From Paguma larvata (Eukaryota; Chordata; Mammalia; Carnivora; Viverridae): 64,000 nucleotides of DNA. The position numbers and the translations under genes are program-made. Position 1 is the first letter of the stretch; each line of letters opens with the position of its first letter. Shown here one piece after another: positions 21,285 to 31,980 of the stretch. The stretch spans positions 23,776,930 to 23,840,929 of the forward strand of contig CM057835.1 of NCBI GenBank assembly GCA_030068075.1. Reading direction: 5' to 3'. The notes below the pieces were generated by a model. The model saw only the letters and a list, made by a program, of their open reading frames with translations, was not told the origin of the DNA and made no database searches.

Positions 21285-21655
21285 AGCATTTTTTTAAATT
21301 TTATAATAGGTTTACATATAACAAATTGGTTTACATATAACACCCAGTGTTCATCCCAACATGTGCCCTCTTTAATGCCCATCACCCCCTCCCTCACCCC
21401 ACTCACCCTCAGTTTCTTAGTCTTTGAGAGTCTCTTATGTTTTATCTCCCTCCCTCTTTTTTTCCTTTCCCCTCTTCCCCTCCCCCTGGTTTTTGCTTAG
21501 TCTCACAAAGTCCACCAATGCGTGGAAACATATGGTATCTTTTAATGACTGACTTATTTCACTTAACATAATACCCTCCAGTTCCATCCATGTTGCTACA
21601 CCATGGCCAGATTTCATTTTTTCTCATTGCCACGTAGTCCGTTGTATATATGTAC
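21285..21655 (-). mobile_element. Carnivore L1 3' end, 5'-truncated
   Basis: About 370 bp: the 3' UTR followed by the ORF2 carboxy end (TCCAGTTCCATCCATGTTGC, ATTTCATTTTTTCTCATTGCC). A duplicated ACAAATTGGTTTACATATAA-like unit sits near the tail at 21310-21345. Confidence 0.9.
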
Positions 21656-22189
21656 CACTACCCAAGAGACTTTTGTCTAGGCTTTTAAGAGCTTTTAAGG
21701 AGCGCTTAGGTATTAATCCTCCTATTGTCTAGAATACAGGTTTTAGTTCTAGACAGGAAGAAGACCAGACTCCCAGCAGAAAGAGGGCAATGGCAGGGTG
21801 TGAAGAATTATAGGATTCAAAGTTATTTTTCAGAGTGCTTAACTGAGGTCTTCTGGAGTTGTTTCATGTACTGTGCTGCGAGCTCACTGGAGCCCTGTTC
21901 CTGATGGGTGAGTGGGGTGGGAAAGGCTTTCCCAGGACTGTGGAAACTGGTCTATGCGGAAGCATAGGATGTTGGCTCTTGCTGGAAGGACCTTGCTGGA
22001 AAAGCCCGGAGGACTTGTGATTCATGTGCAGGCTTGGGGAGTGTGAGGCCTCCCTTGCCTTAGTTGTAGAAATTTACTGCTGTCTTTTTGTAGGAACTTG
22101 TTCAGTTCTTCTCACTTTTTTTTTTTAACTCCCAAATTGGGACCAAAGAATATATTCAATCACGCCTTAACAAAGGGTATTTGATTTAT
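21656..22189. other. Unique sequence
   Basis: No gene or repeat recognised. A T10 run near 22117. Confidence 0.45.
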
Positions 22190-22336
22190 ATGTAGATTTC
22201 TTGACAGTGCATGAGCAGAGGAGAGGCAGAAGGAGACAGAATCTTAAGCAGGCTGGCGCTTGATCTCAGGACAGTGCGATCATGACCTGAGCCGAAACCA
22301 AAAGTTGGATATTTAACCAACTGAGCCACCCAGGTG
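22190..22336 (-). mobile_element. CAN-SINE, shortened
   Basis: GAGCAGAGGAGAGGCAGAAGG, GACAGAATCTTAAGCAGGC, CAGTGCGATCATGACCTGAG, CCAACTGAGCCACCCAGGTG. The middle (the GAGCTGTCAGC part) is deleted. Confidence 0.88.
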
Positions 22337-22756
22337 AAAGGGCATTTTAAAAAGTTCTTAAATTCTAGTTCTTTAACATAGTTAGAATATTAGTTTCAGG
22401 TGTACGATACAGTGATTCCACCCTTCCATGCATTTTTGGTGTTTCTCGTAACAGGTGCACTCCTTAATCCCCATCACCAATTTCACCCGCACCCCACCAA
22501 CCTCCCCTCTGGTAACCATCAGTTCTCTATAGTTAATCTGTTTGGTTTGCCTTTTTTTTTGTCCTTTTGCTTGTTTTTCTTAAATTTCATGTATAAATGA
22601 AATCCTATGGTATTTGTCTTCCTCTGATTCATTTTATTTAGCAGAATACTGTCTAGTTCCATGCATGTTATTGCAGATGGCAAGATTTTATTCTTTATGG
22701 CTGAATAATCGTGTATGTGTCTTCCACATCTTTTTATCCATCAATTAGATGGACAC

Positions 22757-22987
22757 CTATGCTGCTTCCATGCTTTGGCTATTGTAAATAATACTGCTAT
22801 AAACATAGGGGTGCATGTTTCTGGTAGAACTAGTGTTTCTATAGTATTTGGATAAATACCTGGTAATTGCTGAATCATGGGGTAGTTCTATTTTAACTTG
22901 GTGAGGAACCTCCCTACTGTTTCCCAGAGTGGCTGCACCAGTTTGAATTCCCACCAACAGTGCAAAAGGGTTCCCCTTTGACCACAT
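22757..22987 (-). pseudogene. L1 ORF2 carboxy-terminal remnant
   Basis: A minus-strand frame of 76 codons contains [19 protein letters not shown], the decayed equivalent of the ORF2 segment before the cysteine-rich end, then a HPYVYSSIIYN stretch. Broken by stops on both sides. Confidence 0.6.
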
Positions 22988-23426
22988 CCTTGCCAGCGTC
23001 AGCTGTTTCTCGTGTTGATTTTAGCCATTCTGACAAGCGCGAGGTGATACCTCATTGTAGTTTTGATTTGTATTTCCCTGATCAGTGACGTTGAGCATCT
23101 TTTCCTGTGTGTCTTGGCCATTCCTGTCGTCTTTGGAAAAACACCTGTTTGTCTTTTGACTATTTTTTAATTGGATTATTGAGCATTGAGTTTTGTAAGT
23201 TCTTCGTATATTTTGGATGCTAACCCTTTATCAGATAAGTCATTTGTAAATATCTTCAACTCTGTAGGTTGCCTTAATTTTGTTTTTTCCGTTCACTATG
23301 CAAAAGCTTTTTATTTTTGCTTGTTTCCCTTGCCTTATGAGACTTCTCTAGAAAGGACTTGCTATGGCTGATATAAGAGAAATGACTGCGTGTGTTCTCA
23401 GACTTTAATGGTTTCAGGTCTTACTC

Positions 23427-23717
23427 TCAGAATGGATTAATTTTTGCATATGGTAAAAGAAAGTGGTCCAGTTTCAGTCTTCTGCTTATTGCCGTCCGGT
23501 TTTCCCAGCACCATTTGTTGAAAAGATGGTCTTTTTTCCATTGGATGTACTCTACTAATTGATCCCTGTGTCCGTCTGAGTGCTGGTACCTTGCTGTTTT
23601 CATCACCACAGCTTTGTGATAAAGCTTGAGGTCTGGAATTGTGATGCCCAGTTGTGAGGTCCAGCTTTGCTTTTTCAGGATTGCTTTGACTACTTGAGGT
23701 CTTGTGGTTCTACACAA
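23427..23717 (-). pseudogene. L1 ORF2 remnant (post-polymerase region)
   Basis: A minus-strand frame of 96 codons with KAILKKQSWTSQLGITIPDL, then LYHKAVVMKTARYQHSDGH. This is the same ORF2 region as 49331-49541, where the pattern reads AKAILKK...[14 protein letters not shown]. Decayed and non-functional. Confidence 0.7.
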
Positions 23718-24364
23718 ATTTTAAGATTGTTTGTTCTAGTTGTGTGAAGAGTGCTGTTGGTATTTTGGTATGGGTTACATTGAATGTGTAGGTTGCTTTG
23801 GGTATGCAGACATTTTAGGACTTCGATTTTTCTTGAATTTGAGTCCTGTTTTGTGGCCTGACATCTATTCGGGACAGTGTTCCAGATGCACTTGAAAAAT
23901 ATGCATTCTCTTGTTAGGGCATAAGGGGGGGTGTTATAAGTCCCCTACTATTAGCATATTATCAATTCATTCATTTGGTAGATTTGGGTGCTTTCATGTT
24001 GGGTGCTTAAATATTGACAACTGTTACCTTATTGGATTGTCTCCTTAATAGAAAGTGCTCTTCTTAGTCTCTCGTTACAATCTAACAAGGCATTTTGAAA
24101 GGAGTTTCCAAATACTGAAATTAATATTCAGAGATCACTTGTTATCAAAGAGGAGATAGGACTGTTAGCTTACCTCCTAGCAAGATGTCGATTGGTATAA
24201 AGTACTTAGCACATAAATGCTTGTAGTAGTCAGGTATATATTGTGAGAAAGGTTGGAGTTTTTGAAACACCTTTATATATAAAGGACATCACACATGCTG
24301 ATGGTGTCTGTCATTGACTTTTGTGTGCTGTTTTTTTTTTCTTTTTTTTTTTTTGTATCTCCCT

Positions 24365-24540
24365 TCTCCGACTTCGGTGTGTCACGTAATCCCTGGGAGG
24401 GCTTGTTAATCAGATTCCCAAGTCCCACCCCTGGAGCTTCTGATTCAGGTGGTCCAGGATGGGGTCTGAGGATGTGCACTTATAATCTCTCAAATTAAGA
24501 AGCAGCTCCGGATCCAGGGACCACACTTTGAGAATCGCTG
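24365..24540 (-). mobile_element. MER5A hAT element, nearly complete
   Basis: CTGGGAGGGCTTGTTAATCAG, CCCACCCCTGGAGCTTCTGA, TTCAGGTGGTCCAGGATGGG, GGGACCACACTTTGAGAATC then GCTG. It ends exactly at the hAT-type terminal repeat (complement of CAG.G.TTCTCAAAG). Confidence 0.85.
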
Positions 24541-24544
24541 CTCT

Positions 24545-24645
24545 AACTAGAGTAAGGGTTATGTTCCCTGAGGTTAGGGACTGTCTGCTTTGCCTTATTT
24601 GCTTTTGTCTCCTACCATACTCCTCAAGTACTTGACAGTTAGCTC
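24545..24645 (+). repeat. L2 3' end, plus strand
   Basis: TTCCCTGAGGTTAGGGACTG, TCTGCTTTGCCTTATTTGC, CTCAAGTACTTGACAG match the L2 3' end ('gggcagggactttgtctg', then 'gcctagcacagtgcctggc'). Confidence 0.6.
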
Positions 24646-25168
24646 AGGAAATGCTGCAAGTCTCTTTTTGGAGTTAGAGCTGAAGCTGTTTCTGGCCACA
24701 GAAGCGACCAAACCCAGCATGCATCAGTGATGCCAAGCCTCTGTCCTTGATTGGCGACATGGCCTAGCTCGTGTCTTGAGTTTTTCTCTTGGAATTGAGA
24801 AACTAGAACCCTATTTTGCATTTACTCGTTTGGTAACATAACTTTTCTTCCGAAGTCTCTGGGTGAGCACCTAGGTCTTGGCTGTAAATTATAAAGGCCA
24901 CTCTGCACCTGAAGTACTCCATGCAGCAGAAGAAACCTCTTAGGAGGACAAATCTCTCTACATACTGGGAATTGAGAGTGAAGGAAAAGCAGCCACATCT
25001 TTCATGCAGTGAGGACAATTGCCGTCTGTCCCAGAGCTAGGAGCTTTGGTCTTGCAGGAGCACAGGGATGTATGGCACAATTAGTCTTAGGGGTCTCTCC
25101 TCGGCACTCGTATTTTTCTTCAACTTAAGACATTTTGAATCTTTTTAGGAGGGCAACCCACATATTAG
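24646..25168. other. Unique sequence
   Basis: No gene or repeat recognised; two short minus-strand frames have no domain. Confidence 0.5.
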
Positions 25169-25182
25169 GAAAATCACTACTT

Positions 25183-25374
25183 AAAAATTTTTATTAATGT
25201 TTATTTTTGAGTGAGTGGGAGAGTGGCAAAGAGAGAAGCAGACAGAATCTGAAGCAGGCTACAGGCTCTGAGCTGTCAGCACAGAGCCCAATGTGGGGCT
25301 CGAACCCATGAACCATGAGATCTGACCTGAGCTGAAGTCAGATGCTTAACTGACTGAGCCACCCAGGTGCCCCA
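25183..25374 (-). mobile_element. CAN-SINE, full length
   Basis: Tail TTTTTATTAATGTTTATTTT at the left, head TGACTGAGCCACCCAGGTGC at the right. Flanked by GAAAATCACTACTT (25169-25182) and GAAAATCACTATTT (25375-25388), a 14-bp duplication with one mismatch. Confidence 0.95.
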
Positions 25375-25388
25375 GAAAATCACTATTT

Positions 25389-26184
25389 TAATTCAGTGTC
25401 TCAGTCCTGGAAACATGGGGAAGCTGGGTAGGGACTGGGTAGGAGATGGGCGGAGGAACGAGGTTTGTTTCTTTTGTTGTTTATGATTAGTTGTAGCTGC
25501 AAATGTTCCAAGTCTGCTTTTTTTCAAAAGGGGCAGAGAAATAGCTAAATGCTATCTTTAAAGGGTAACCCCCCCCCAAACCTTACATAGGAACTCCTCT
25601 CACCAGGAAAATATTCACTGGTCCTAAAAATCCCCCAACATATTACAAGTGCAAATATTTGATAATGGGGCTTTAAACATTTAGTGGTTCTAGAATGTTC
25701 TGTAAGATTTTTGAAGCCATGCTAACAATTTCTTCTAATTGGACTTGATGAGTTTTAGTAAACTAGTAGCTGAGGACAGGGACGATGTTGGGGGGGACAC
25801 TTTCTAGGGCCTGGCCCTAGTAGGTGCCCAGTACACTTAGAAAGGAAGTGACCTAACTGCAGACTTACCTTATGTGAGGCTAATTGAGTCTAGCCGTCAG
25901 CGTCAATTCCACAGAATTTTTTTTGGGAAGATAAGCTAAGGGCCCACTCCTGAGTACTGGGAGGCATGTAGGGGGAGAGCACCCTGCAGTGTAAGCGAGG
26001 TGCTGAGAGGCCAGGAGAGCAAGCAGTCAGGTGTTTATACCGCCTCGAAGGTCAGGATCCGTAGTGAGCCATTGCCACTAATAGGTATGATTGAGCAAAG
26101 GACAGAGGTGCTGGTGTGGAGTCAGGTGTAGATGATGGCCAAGAACGCAGCACCTGAGTGGGTCAGCAAATCAGGGAGCCGGAA
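25389..26184. other. Unique sequence; L2 3' tip at about 25775-25845
   Basis: GAGGACAGGGACGATGTTGG and CCCTAGTAGGTGCCCAGTAC recall an L2 3' end on plus. A C9 run lies at 25569-25577. No gene seen. Confidence 0.45.
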
Positions 26185-26335
26185 GGCGGGAGGGATTTCA
26201 GCTTTGTTCCCCTTTTGTACTATATGAGGAGTCTGAGCTCAGAGCAGGAACAGGACTTGTTCAAGACCAAACTGCCTGTTACTAGTGGAGCCCAGAGAGA
26301 ACCCCAGATCTTGTGCCTTTCCAGTTCTGTCTCTG
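26185..26335 (-). repeat. MIR, antisense
   Basis: GAGGAGTCTGAGCTCAGAGC, GGACTTGTTCAAGACCAAAC, GTTACTAGTGGAGCCCAGAG, CCCAGATCTTGTGCC follow the antisense MIR core. Confidence 0.65.
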
Positions 26336-26995
26336 CTACATCCGTGACTTTCAAAGTACTCTGTGCAGGATCTGGGAGCTTTCCTGGTGGGGGAAGAAAG
26401 GAGTGGGCAGGTTAACCGTTTGCATCTTCTGCAAAGGACGGTTTTCTGCATAAACCAGATCTTGGAAAGCCCTGTGTGGGCTTCGTTGGGGAGGTGGCCT
26501 GGCAAGCACACCTCCACCTGTTGGTGTGATGCCGGCTCTGGTCTCCCGGCACCTCTCAACCTTACAGTTGCATTTGCTCCCGGGTGTGGTGGCACCAGCC
26601 CCTCAAGGAGAAGGATGCGCTCTTTGTTCGGGTCCTTCACAACTTTGCCAATTTCCCTCTAGGGCAGTGTGAGGCGAGGCTTCTGAAGGAGTCAGCTGAC
26701 ACTTGAACATGCTTACCCAGCTCAGACAAATGTCCGAATTGGGAACAGGTTATGTAATTTTATTACATAAACCTGATTCTCGCTGAGGCCCCAGTTACCC
26801 CTTAATTAGAAGCCCGCTGCCCTTGGAAGTCTGGCTGCCCCTCTGGGCTCCTGGAGGATTATCTGGGTACCTTTCACATGGTGGGCCTTCTGAGCGAGGT
26901 CTCGGTGACCTGGAAGAACTGGTGTAGTTTTGGGGGTTGCCTGAGAAATAGGCAATTCGATGTTGCTTTGACTTAAAGCACATGGCTTTTCTAGT

Positions 26996-26996
<1 letters not shown>
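26336..26996. other. Unique, GC-moderate sequence
   Basis: No gene supported. The 133-codon minus-strand frame (26239-26640) and the 99-codon plus-strand frame (26363-26662) overlap each other and show no domain. Confidence 0.5.

Positions 26997-27028
<32 letters not shown>
26997..27028. repeat. Homopolymer T32
   Basis: 32 uninterrupted T. On the minus strand this is a poly-A that could be the tail of a retroposed copy extending right, but the following 100 bp match nothing that I know. Such tracts are length-variable and error-prone in sequencing. Confidence 0.95.
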
Positions 27029-27031
<3 letters not shown>

Positions 27032-27129
27032 ATATTTGCCAAAAGCATTGATCTGTGATAGTGTAGAAATTTAATATTCTTTACTTTCACCATGGATAGT
27101 TGGAGAAGGTAGAAGTCCTCCACAGTCTC

Positions 27130-27375
27130 ACTCTGTGTTTAGTAACAGTTAACACACAACGCACTTGTTCTGTTAGGCTTTATGCTAATTGCTTTAAACT
27201 TAATGATTGAGTCACTTAGGATCACCCTGTCAGGGCAAGACTTGGGTGCACTAGAATCTGTTTTACAAATACAGAATCTGGGCCTCTGGGCTCTTAGCTC
27301 ACCCAGTCAAATGGGTAGGAAATAGCAGAGCAAGGGCTTGACATCAGGTGTGCCACCTTCAGAGCCCGGCCCGCA
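27130..27375 (-). repeat. MIR, antisense, long copy
   Basis: TGTTAGGCTTTATGCTAATTG, CTTTAAACTTAATGATTGAG, TTTACAAATACAGAATCTGG, GTAGGAAATAGCAGAGCAAGG, TTCAGAGCCCGGCCCG follow the antisense MIR consensus from 3' end to head. Confidence 0.78.
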
Positions 27376-27989
27376 CTGAACCCCTGTTCGGTTCAGCATC
27401 CAGAGCCTGTCTAGGAGGAAGATAGCAGACTGGGGGGCAGGTTTGTTCCTAGGGCTGGACTGTGGCCCCACACTGCACTGGACGTGACGGATAGAGGACT
27501 GGTTGGTGCCCTTTTGTCTTCCTCCTACCTCTCCGACTCCCTGGTTTTGTGCTCATGGAATGGGCTGCAATCAGAAAACGATTTTTGGTCTAAATGATTG
27601 CACTTGGCATGCATTCTTACTGAACACATCTTTTTTTTTTTTTTGGTCACAATGTAATGCCTTGTGCCAAGCACTAAGGTTTTGGGGAAAATAATCACCC
27701 GTGGAGATGAGTTCATAGTTGTAAGTGCCCATTTATAAAACAGCAGTTGGCACACTTTCTCTCCTCCTTCCTGATATCTGCTGCTTCCCCTCCGTTGGTA
27801 TGTGGCCCAGCAGGCAGGACCTGCTGGGGATTGCAGGATGGGCACAAGGCCTCCTAAGAGTCCACTAGCTGAGGTCTTGGGCTGTAATTGATACCTGGGT
27901 TTTCCTTCCTCTTTGGGCAGCTGTGACTTGACTTTTTGTGCCTTATCCAAATTTTACATGAATTCAGTATTAATAAAGAATATTTTTAG
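27376..27989. other. Unique sequence with T15-range run
   Basis: A T run at about 27630-27644. The 141-codon minus-strand frame 27525-27950 crosses that run (a KKKKK stretch) and shows no domain, so it is rejected as coding. Confidence 0.5.
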
Positions 27990-28095
27990 GAGAGAACCAA
28001 ATTCTACTGCCTTTTCCTTCTACCTGAGCCTCGGTTTATTCATCTGTAAAATGGTGCTAACACTTGCCTATTGCCACTGTTTCATAAGACTGACA
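27990..28095 (+). repeat. MIR core fragment, plus strand
   Basis: TGAGCCTCGGTTTATTCATC, TGTAAAATGGTGCTAACACT match 'tgcctcagtttcctcatctgtaaaatggggataa'. Confidence 0.75.
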
Positions 28096-28569
28096 TCAAG
28101 CCAAATGAAGTAAACCTGGCATGCTGGATGTCTTAACGAGGAGGCAAAGGACCATGAGATCAAGCTCAGGTAGTAGATAGATTTTAATGATATAAACGGG
28201 GCTATGAGGCGGAAGTTTAATCTTTTGCAATCTAATCCCATTTGTTCGGTCTCAGGACTTGGGAAATCGATAAAATGAGTTAATTGCGTGTTCTCTTTTT
28301 CACTGGTGTTAGCAGCTCTTTAGGCTTTGGACAAAAGCTAAAGTCTCCTGTACTTGAAGCTAAAATTGCATTTGAGATGCCCGGAAGATAAGAACAGCAG
28401 CCTGAGCTGCTGTCATCAGAGGATAACCATGAAAGCCTGGAAGGGAGGGGGCAGAGGGGGGCCTGATGAAGTCTGTCCTGATAACAGCCCTGCACCAGCT
28501 TCTGTCTTCATGCGCCCCGCAGTAACTTTCTCTGGGTAACTGATGCTCTTTGGACACTTAATTTTTCTT
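28096..28569. other. Unique sequence
   Basis: No gene or repeat recognised. Confidence 0.45.
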
Positions 28570-28662
28570 TTTTAAGTAATCTCTAACCCCAACGTGGGGC
28601 TCAAACTCATGACCTTGAGATGGAGTCGCATGCTGTAACCACTGAACCAGACAGGTGCCTCT
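28570..28662 (-). mobile_element. Short carnivore SINE (tRNA-related part only)
   Basis: TTTTAAGTAATCTCTAACCCC, AACGTGGGGCTCAAACTCAT, GACCTTGAGATGGAGTCGCA, TGCTGTAACCACTGAACCAG, ACAGGTGCC. This is the older, short CAN-SINE form of about 90 bp that lacks the feline GAGCTGTCAGC body; its plus-strand counterpart is at 32589. Confidence 0.85.
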
Positions 28663-29811
28663 TTTGGATACTCCTTAACATATGGAAACAAATTAGAATT
28701 CCCTGTCTGAGCCTGATAATTACAAGACCACCTTGATGGTCCAGACTTAGAGCAATGGCAGCTCTCTGACTTGAATAATTAAACCATATCGGAGCAGCGG
28801 TCCATGGCCCAGTGCTGAGATTTTCTCCGTTCACTTGTCCCTAAGCAAATCTGTCCTAGCAGGGGAGGCATCAGTGACTCGTGGGAGGAGAATAGATCAG
28901 GGTTGTGGTTTTACTCCAAAGTACTTCTTGAAGTTGCTTTAGAAGGCTAACTTGCTGAGGACAGGTGTTTGGTTTGCCCTGTTCATGGTTCTGTGCCATG
29001 AACTTAGGACCAGGCTGGCCACAGAGGTGACGAGCAGATATTTTTGGAGACTGTGGATGGAAACTTCAGAAAATGTTAACTGACATTCAATGTGGATTGT
29101 TGGGGGTGGGGGCCAAGGACACAACTGGATCGATTTCCCCCATCTTGGGAAACAGCTACTGAATCCTGGTGGTGGGACAAGTCTCCAGTGGTACATTATT
29201 CATTAAACAGTCATGGGACTTCTGTGTAACCTGAAATGAATTGAAAGTTTAATGTTGGCGATAGGCTTGGGTGTTTGTGATTTGAGGATTATATTGCATT
29301 AATAAACATCACACTGAAATAAGTGACCCAGTTTAATACAACTTGAGCGAAAGCAGAAAGTCACTACATGGGGGGAGAGGGGCAGGGGTGTTGGAAATCG
29401 GTTTATTTTCACAGCATCTTTACATTAGGGATTTTTATTGTCATTAGTCATTGTCCCTCCTTACAAGAAGTTACTGAGCTCCTATTTGGTGCCAGTTTAG
29501 AAACCTGCAGTGTGTTGGATGTGTATGTTGGGGTGTTGATTGCTATAATGGAAGTATACACATGGGGTATGGGGACCACAAGGGCCTGTGGCTAAGTGGG
29601 GCACATAGGTGTTTTTTTGGGGGTGGGGGGATCCGTGTCAGGTGCCACACAGAGCAGGTGCTCAAAGCAAGACCTGGCTGGTGGTGGTTGGCTGGTTAAG
29701 GCAGCATGGGTTTCTGGCCTGGGGCATGAGTGCTCCTACCACGTGTCTGCCTGTGGAAACCTGGATTGGTGGGTGTTAGCGCTTCTATGAAGCCAGCTAT
29801 CCCTATCCATC
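28663..29811. other. Mostly unique; L2 3' end at about 28945-29050
   Basis: ACTTGCTGAGGACAGGTGTTTG, GTTTGCCCTGTTCATGGTTC, and GTGACGAGCAGATATTTTTG fit an L2 3' end on plus. GGTGGGGGG runs near 29104 and 29619. No gene seen. Confidence 0.45.
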
Positions 29812-29995
29812 CTTTTTTTTAATGTTTGTGTTATATTTGAGAGAAGTGCAAGTGGGGAGGGGTGGATATCGAGCGTCTGAGGCAGTCGCTGCACTGACCA
29901 CAGGGAGCCCGATGTAGGGCACAACCTCAGGAACTAAGGGATCATGATCTGAGATGAAGTCCAATGCTCAACTGACTGAGCCATCCAGGTGCCCC
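29812..29995 (-). mobile_element. CAN-SINE, first of a tandem pair
   Basis: T-rich tail at the left, GGAGCCCGATGTAGGGCACA, GGGATCATGATCTGAGATG, head CTGACTGAGCCATCCAGGTGC. Only about 19 bp separate it from the next SINE in the same orientation. It is the more diverged of the two. Confidence 0.92.
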
Positions 29996-30014
29996 TCCAC
30001 CTATTTTTACTTTT

Positions 30015-30209
30015 TTCTTTTAATATTTTTTTAAATTTATTTTTGAGAGAAAATGAGCAGGGGTGGGGCAGAGAGAGGGAAACACAGAAACTGAAGCAGA
30101 CTCCAGACTGAGCTGTCAGCACAGAGCCCGATGTGGGGCTTGAACTCATGAGCAGTGAGATCATGACCTGAGCCAAAGTTGGACGCTTAATGGAGCCACC
30201 CAGGCACCC
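30015..30209 (-). mobile_element. CAN-SINE, second of a tandem pair
   Basis: Body GGGGCAGAGAGAGGGAAAC, CTGAGCTGTCAGCACAGAGC, head AATGGAGCCACCCAGGCACC, with part of the ACTGACTGAG segment lost. Flanks CCTATTTTTACTTTT (starting at 30000) and CCTATCTTTACCTCTT (starting at about 30209) look like a diverged target duplication, so it inserted on its own and is not a segmental copy of its neighbour. Confidence 0.93.
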
Positions 30210-30224
30210 CTATCTTTACCTCTT

Positions 30225-31980
30225 GATAAGGGATGTCTGTGTTCATGCTGTAATTTGGATCGGCATTGTCATTGTTGTATACAGAGGACTGTTCTGTAGC
30301 AGCATGTCTCAAAGTGAGGCTCTGAGAGCACCTGTGATACAGTTGCTTTGGTGGTTTATTATAAATGTGGACTCCTAGACCTATCTGGGCTCCTCTAGCG
30401 AAGAGCTTCTGGTTTCTTTATTACTATTATTATGGTTTTCCCCCACTTAGTATTTACAGGCCTTGCTTCCTCATTTCCATCTTTTCTCAGTTGTCACTCC
30501 CCAGAGTAGTCAGAGAAGGCCTCTCCATCTCAAGCACTCTGGGCTCCCTTATTTGGAGTTGCTCTCAAGCCCCTTATCACACTTTTCTTTGCAGCAGGTT
30601 TGTGTGTCTGATTTTGTTCCCTCTACTATTATCTCGATTTTTCCTCCGCTTGAACCTGAGTGCCTAGAGTCTGCCTAGCCATACAGTAGGTGCTCCGTAA
30701 ATGTGTCTCCAGGTTACTGTTAAGTGTGCTCGAGTTGCCTTATAGGAAGAGGAGAGGAGTTAGAGGCAATCTTTCAGAAGGTCGAAGGAATGACTGAAAA
30801 GGCGGAGACTCGGACACTGCCCTCCTAATGTTCAGTTTGTCAACTTAGTTTTACCTTTATGATCTAACTTGACTAGCATAAACTGTGGAGAACTGGAGGA
30901 CTTTAATAATGACTCGCGGTGATCGCAAAACATCATGCACACTGCAGCGATGGAAGTAACCATGATGGGTGGCATTTTCTAGATATTAGGACTGACCCCT
31001 TGAGGAAGATCAGGTTCTTAGCGATCTGATTCTTTGGAGATCTATCTTAACTAGTTTAACCCCGAGGACATAGGTTTGAGGGAAAGAGGAAATCTGTGTG
31101 GAGGACTTAGTCTGAGGCATGCAGAGAGGACAAGAGCCAGAGGGGTCTGGTCTTCTAGCTACTCCTGTAGATCATGATCTTGAAGTTGGGTGCATATCTG
31201 TTTGAATCTGTGACTAAAAATTTACTGTGCAGTGCCTTTTGCAGGGTAGGGACTTGGCAGTTTTGTGAATAAAATTTGCTTCTGTAGAAAATATAACTTC
31301 TCTAGTAAGAATGCTGCTGACCATAAATGGCTGTAGGGAACCCTTGAGTGCTGGCCTCACTACATACCTTCCAATTGGTAGTGGTTAAGCTGAGAGGCCA
31401 ACGAGGTTGAGAATAGAAGGCATAGCTTCAGCTCCTACTCTAGAAATGTTGGTGCTAATCAAATTCGAATAATTTTATACTTTTTTTTTTTTTTTTGCCA
31501 TTTCCTTAGTGATCTCCATCCAAGAATGAAAACCTTAACCTTCCCAGAGGGAATATGTAACATAATCCTGAAAAGAAATCTCAGTGTTCTGGGAATCTCA
31601 TTACTGTAATCATTTTCAAGTAGCTTTCGTGTCTGCTGTGATCCTGTTTATAGTGCACTATGATGTATTTTTGTTAAGCGAGACATTTTGTAATCTGAAA
31701 TCATGTTTGGTGGCATTTGTACCTTTCATCTATTAGCTGTATTGTTGGCTTAGATACATCTTTTGATCCATATTCTAAGATTTTTCAGATAGTTAATAGC
31801 CCTAACAAATTTATTCTCAATCCATAGTACAAATATATTTTGAAATTCTTGACTGATGAAGTAAAACCTTGGTTCCCTTTAGGTTCACTGGGTTCTATAC
31901 TGGAGGGTTCTGCACTAACAATAGCATGTTACTGGTTGGCTTGAGTGACACGTGTTTAGAGACAAAAGCACATTTCTCCT
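30225..31980. other. Mostly unique; possible MER5 at 30295-30410 and MIR end at 30640-30710
   Basis: TCTCAAAGTGAGGCTCTGAG and ATAAATGTGGACTCCTAGAC recall MER5 on plus. CAGTAGGTGCTCCGTAAATG is a MIR or L2 3' end. T16 run at about 31482-31497. No gene seen. Confidence 0.45.

Larger units (their letters stand above)
22340..24085 (-). mobile_element. L1 3' half, antisense, with ORF2 remnants
   Basis: About 1.7 kb in reverse: 3' UTR at the left (TCCTTAATCCCCATCACC, ATTTCATGTATAAATGAAAT), then ORF2 from its carboxy end (GGCTATTGTAAATAATACTG, CCAACAGTGCAAAAGGG) into the reverse-transcriptase thumb and palm side at the right (AGCACCATTTGTTGAAAAG). It is older than the copy at 48135, to judge by divergence, and has internal gaps after about 23700. 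Confidence 0.88.

Noticed and set aside
26239..26662. Overlapping frames on both strands (133 and 99 codons)
   Set aside because: Locally GC-richer sequence with few stops on either strand and no recognisable protein.
27525..27950. 141-codon minus-strand frame as coding
   Set aside because: It runs through a poly-T tract (giving a lysine run), with no domain; typical chance frame.
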